Assembly: GCF_900167345.1 (NCBI RefSeq)
Contig: NZ_FUXB01000009.1
Span: 62,001-126,000 of the forward strand
Direction: 5' to 3'
Origin: Vibrio cincinnatiensis DSM 19608
GTDB taxonomy: Bacteria; Pseudomonadota; Gammaproteobacteria; Enterobacterales; Vibrionaceae
DNA length: 64,000 bases
Numbering within the stretch: position 1 is the stretch's first letter; each line of letters begins with the position of its first letter. Of this stretch, positions 63,957-64,000 are shown one piece after another. The translations under genes and the position numbers were made by a program. The notes beneath the pieces are model-generated. The model was given only the letters and a program-made list of their open reading frames with translations, had not been told where the DNA came from and searched no databases.

Positions 63957-64000
63957 GCTTTTTTCTATTTGGCTTAGCAGCAAAAAGGAGGGCGGTTCGC

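Noticed and set aside
1-64000. Prophage, insertion sequence, integron, CRISPR, defence or secretion system
   Set aside because: No transposase, integrase, phage structural, Cas or toxin-antitoxin pattern and no direct-repeat array was found in reading the window.

Overview
The window reads as chromosomal DNA of a Vibrionaceae member (Vibrio sensu lato). The evidence is gene content: an OmpU-type porin, DUF2850 and DUF3081 proteins, several CSS-motif/EAL proteins, the maoP/hdfR pair, a Braun-type lipoprotein, and an lctP-lldD-Fe-S dehydrogenase lactate locus. The mix of lactate use, nagB, amylase and many signalling genes would suit a secondary chromosome, but that is inference. There is no rRNA or tRNA gene, prophage, insertion sequence, integron or CRISPR array; most genes are housekeeping or metabolic.

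Layout. 1-4.7 kb: cold-shock gene with a long 5' leader, two small membrane proteins, a response regulator fused to a two-site CheC domain followed by a PAS protein, and NAD(P)HX repair (nnr). 4.7-8.6 kb: ldhA, guaC behind a leader with a terminator, a SpoU methyltransferase. 8.7-9.0 kb: remnant of a LysR gene. 9.1-19.7 kb: EAL-CBS-GGDEF protein, DoxX, FhuF-type reductase with a possible Fur site, tyrS, LuxR regulator, secreted alpha-amylase, small beta-barrel, EAL phosphodiesterase. 20-34.2 kb: P-type ATPase, HAD phosphatase, two SulP transporters, nagB, DUF3081, maoP/hdfR, lpp, DEAD-box helicase, YjiH. 34.4-39 kb: glycogen-binding-fold protein, M23 endopeptidase, GAF-GGDEF-EAL protein and two small genes, one of only 44 codons. 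39.1-40.3 kb: a predicted sigma-54-dependent small RNA and the porin. 40.6-48.6 kb: FAA hydrolase, azlCD/AraC/LysE amino-acid export group, phosphohexomutase, aroG, exported aldose-1-epimerase-like protein. 48.9-64 kb: thioesterase, chemoreceptor, a fourth EAL protein, lactate operon with a divergent LysR regulator, a Lon-like protease and a DUF2850 protein.

How genes may work together. Four proteins (9.1, 18.2, 36.3 and 51.8 kb) are predicted to make or break cyclic di-GMP. The lactate permease, L-lactate dehydrogenase and large FAD/Fe-S dehydrogenase form one minus-strand operon, while ldhA elsewhere makes D-lactate in fermentation. AzlCD, LysE and AraC look like an amino-acid efflux unit.

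The most notable non-coding feature is at 39114-39328 on the minus strand: a -24/-12 promoter, an upstream NtrC-like site and a roughly 90-nt RNA with three hairpins and a U-rich terminator. A second is an 11-bp perfect inverted repeat that covers the ribosome binding site and start codon of the gene at 38351. Both were found by eye and need experimental or comparative checks.
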